From Polynucleobacter necessarius (GTDB lineage: Bacteria; Pseudomonadota; Gammaproteobacteria; Burkholderiales; Burkholderiaceae), in contig NZ_LT606949.1 in NCBI RefSeq assembly GCF_900095215.1, forward strand, positions 1,672,950-1,703,354: a stretch of DNA of 30,405 bases, given 5' to 3'. A program made the position numbers and the translations under genes. The notes under the pieces are model-generated. The model was given only the letters and a program-made list of their open reading frames with translations. It made no database searches and was not told the DNA's origin. Shown here one piece after another: positions 29,448 to 30,405 of this stretch (its first letter is position 1; each line of letters begins with the position of its first letter).

Positions 29448-30405
29448 AAGGCAGAAAAAAATGGCAAAAGAAAAGTTCGAGCGGACAAAACCGCACGTAA
29501 ACGTAGGCACCATCGGTCACGTTGACCACGGTAAAACCACATTGACAGCAGCAATCGCAACCGTGCTTTCTAAAGCATTCGGTGGCGAAGCAAAAGCATA
29601 CGATCAGATCGATGCTGCTCCAGAAGAAAAAGCACGTGGTATTACGATTAATACAGCGCACGTTGAGTACGAGACAGCGGGTCGTCACTACGCTCACGTT
29701 GACTGCCCAGGACATGCTGACTACGTTAAGAACATGATTACTGGTGCCGCTCAGATGGACGGCGCAATTTTAGTTTGCTCCGCAGCTGACGGCCCAATGC
29801 CACAAACTCGTGAGCACATCCTCTTGGCACGCCAAGTGGGCGTTCCTTACATCGTGGTGTTCCTCAACAAGTGCGACATGGTTGATGATGCTGAATTGCT
29901 CGAGTTAGTTGAAATGGAAGTGCGTGAGCTTCTCTCCAAATACAACTTCCCTGGCGATGACACACCAATCATCCGTGGTTCTGCTAAGTTGGCTTTAGAA
30001 GGTGACGAAGGCCCATTGGGTAAAGAGGCCATCATGAAATTGGCTGAAGCATTGGACTCATACATCCCAACTCCAGAACGTGCTGTTGACGGCACGTTCT
30101 TGATGCCAGTAGAAGACGTGTTCTCTATCTCCGGTCGCGGTACTGTTGTTACAGGCCGTATCGAGCGCGGCATCATCAAGGTTGGTGAAGAGATCGAAAT
30201 TATCGGTATCAAACCAACACTCAAGACTACTTGTACTGGTGTTGAAATGTTCCGCAAATTGCTCGACCAAGGTCAAGCAGGCGATAACGTTGGTATCTTG
30301 TTACGCGGTACAAAACGTGAAGAAGTTGAGCGCGGCCAAGTATTGGCTAAGCCAGGTTCAATCACCCCACATACTCACTTTACAGCCGAGGTTTACATCT
30401 TGGGC
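29448..30405 (+). repeat. Direct repeat, tuf copy 2
   Basis: Second copy of the 958-base repeat starting at 12659, in the same orientation. It begins 13 bases before the ATG and runs to the window edge. The flanks before it (fusA end) are unrelated to the flanks of copy 1 (tRNA-Thr side). Confidence 0.92.
29461..30405 (+). CDS. tuf: Elongation factor Tu (second copy, str operon), cut by window edge
   Basis: This copy ends the str operon, 52 bases after fusA, and corresponds to tufA of E. coli. The window holds the first 315 codons of an expected 396: the whole GTPase domain ([22 protein letters not shown]), domain 2, and the start of domain 3 (the last visible residues are EVYILG). All visible bases match copy 1, including the GGCAG ribosome site. 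The two loci let EF-Tu be made both with tRNAs and with S12/S7/EF-G. Confidence 0.99.
   Translation, partial: MAKEKFERTKPHVNVGTIGHVDHGKTTLTAAIATVLSKAFGGEAKAYDQIDAAPEEKARGITINTAHVEYETAGRHYAHVDCPGHADYVKNMITGAAQMDGAILVCSAADGPMPQTREHILLARQVGVPYIVVFLNKCDMVDDAELLELVEMEVRELLSKYNFPGDDTPIIRGSAKLALEGDEGPLGKEAIMKLAEALDSYIPTPERAVDGTFLMPVEDVFSISGRGTVVTGRIERGIIKVGEEIEIIGIKPTLKTTCTGVEMFRKLLDQGQAGDNVGILLRGTKREEVERGQVLAKPGSITPHTHFTAEVYILG

Noticed and set aside
12659..30405. tuf repeats as ends of a composite transposon
   Set aside because: The repeats are housekeeping genes at their ancestral positions; no transposase, terminal inverted repeats or target duplications are present.

Overview
The window looks like a chromosomal segment of a betaproteobacterium of the Burkholderiaceae. 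The most likely genus is Polynucleobacter. This rests on the betaproteobacterial character of the 16S and 23S genes, a moderate and fairly balanced base composition, and the gene order rrn - tRNA-Tyr/Gly/Thr - tuf - tRNA-Trp - secE - nusG - rplKAJL - rpoBC - rpsL - rpsG - fusA - tuf. Genus assignment is inference from memory of gene content; no search could be run.

Region 1 (1-6.7 kb) is a mixed block of ordinary genes on both strands: glycine-cleavage H protein, a glyoxalase II-like hydrolase, a small zinc-ribbon protein, a membrane fatty acid desaturase, tRNA-Arg, a membrane-anchored cytochrome c, the 16S rRNA methyltransferase RsmI, a DiaA-like SIS protein, a DolP-like BON lipoprotein, a second cytochrome c and a GNAT acetyltransferase. 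Three of these are broken: gcvH by a frameshift, the first cytochrome c by two internal stops plus loss of a haem cysteine, and the acetyltransferase by one or two frameshifts. Such density of decay fits a host-restricted lineage, for example the Polynucleobacter endosymbionts of Euplotes ciliates. The two frameshifted genes could instead reflect sequencing errors.

Region 2 (6.7-12.3 kb) is a complete rRNA operon, 16S - tRNA-Ile(GAU) - tRNA-Ala(UGC) - 23S - 5S. It has a near-consensus promoter behind an A/T-rich stretch, two boxA-like antitermination sites, long complementary processing stems around both large rRNAs, and a strong intrinsic terminator.

Region 3 (12.3-26.1 kb) starts from its own TTGACA promoter with three tRNAs and tuf, then tRNA-Trp, secE, nusG, rplK, rplA, rplJ, rplL, rpoB and rpoC, all on the + strand. 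Structured non-coding leaders precede rplJ and rpoB. An apparent terminator follows rpoC.

Region 4 (26.1-30.4 kb) is the str operon, rpsL - rpsG - fusA - tuf, behind a clear TTGACG-N17-TAGAAT promoter. The second tuf runs off the window and shows no difference from the first over the 958 bases available.

Regions 2-4 make up one large supply line for ribosomes, elongation factors, RNA polymerase and Sec translocation. All their protein genes are intact, in contrast with region 1. I found no mobile element, CRISPR array or prophage, and nothing that looks like an undescribed defence or metabolic system. The points of real interest are gene decay, tuf homogenisation and the RNA structures between the ribosomal genes.
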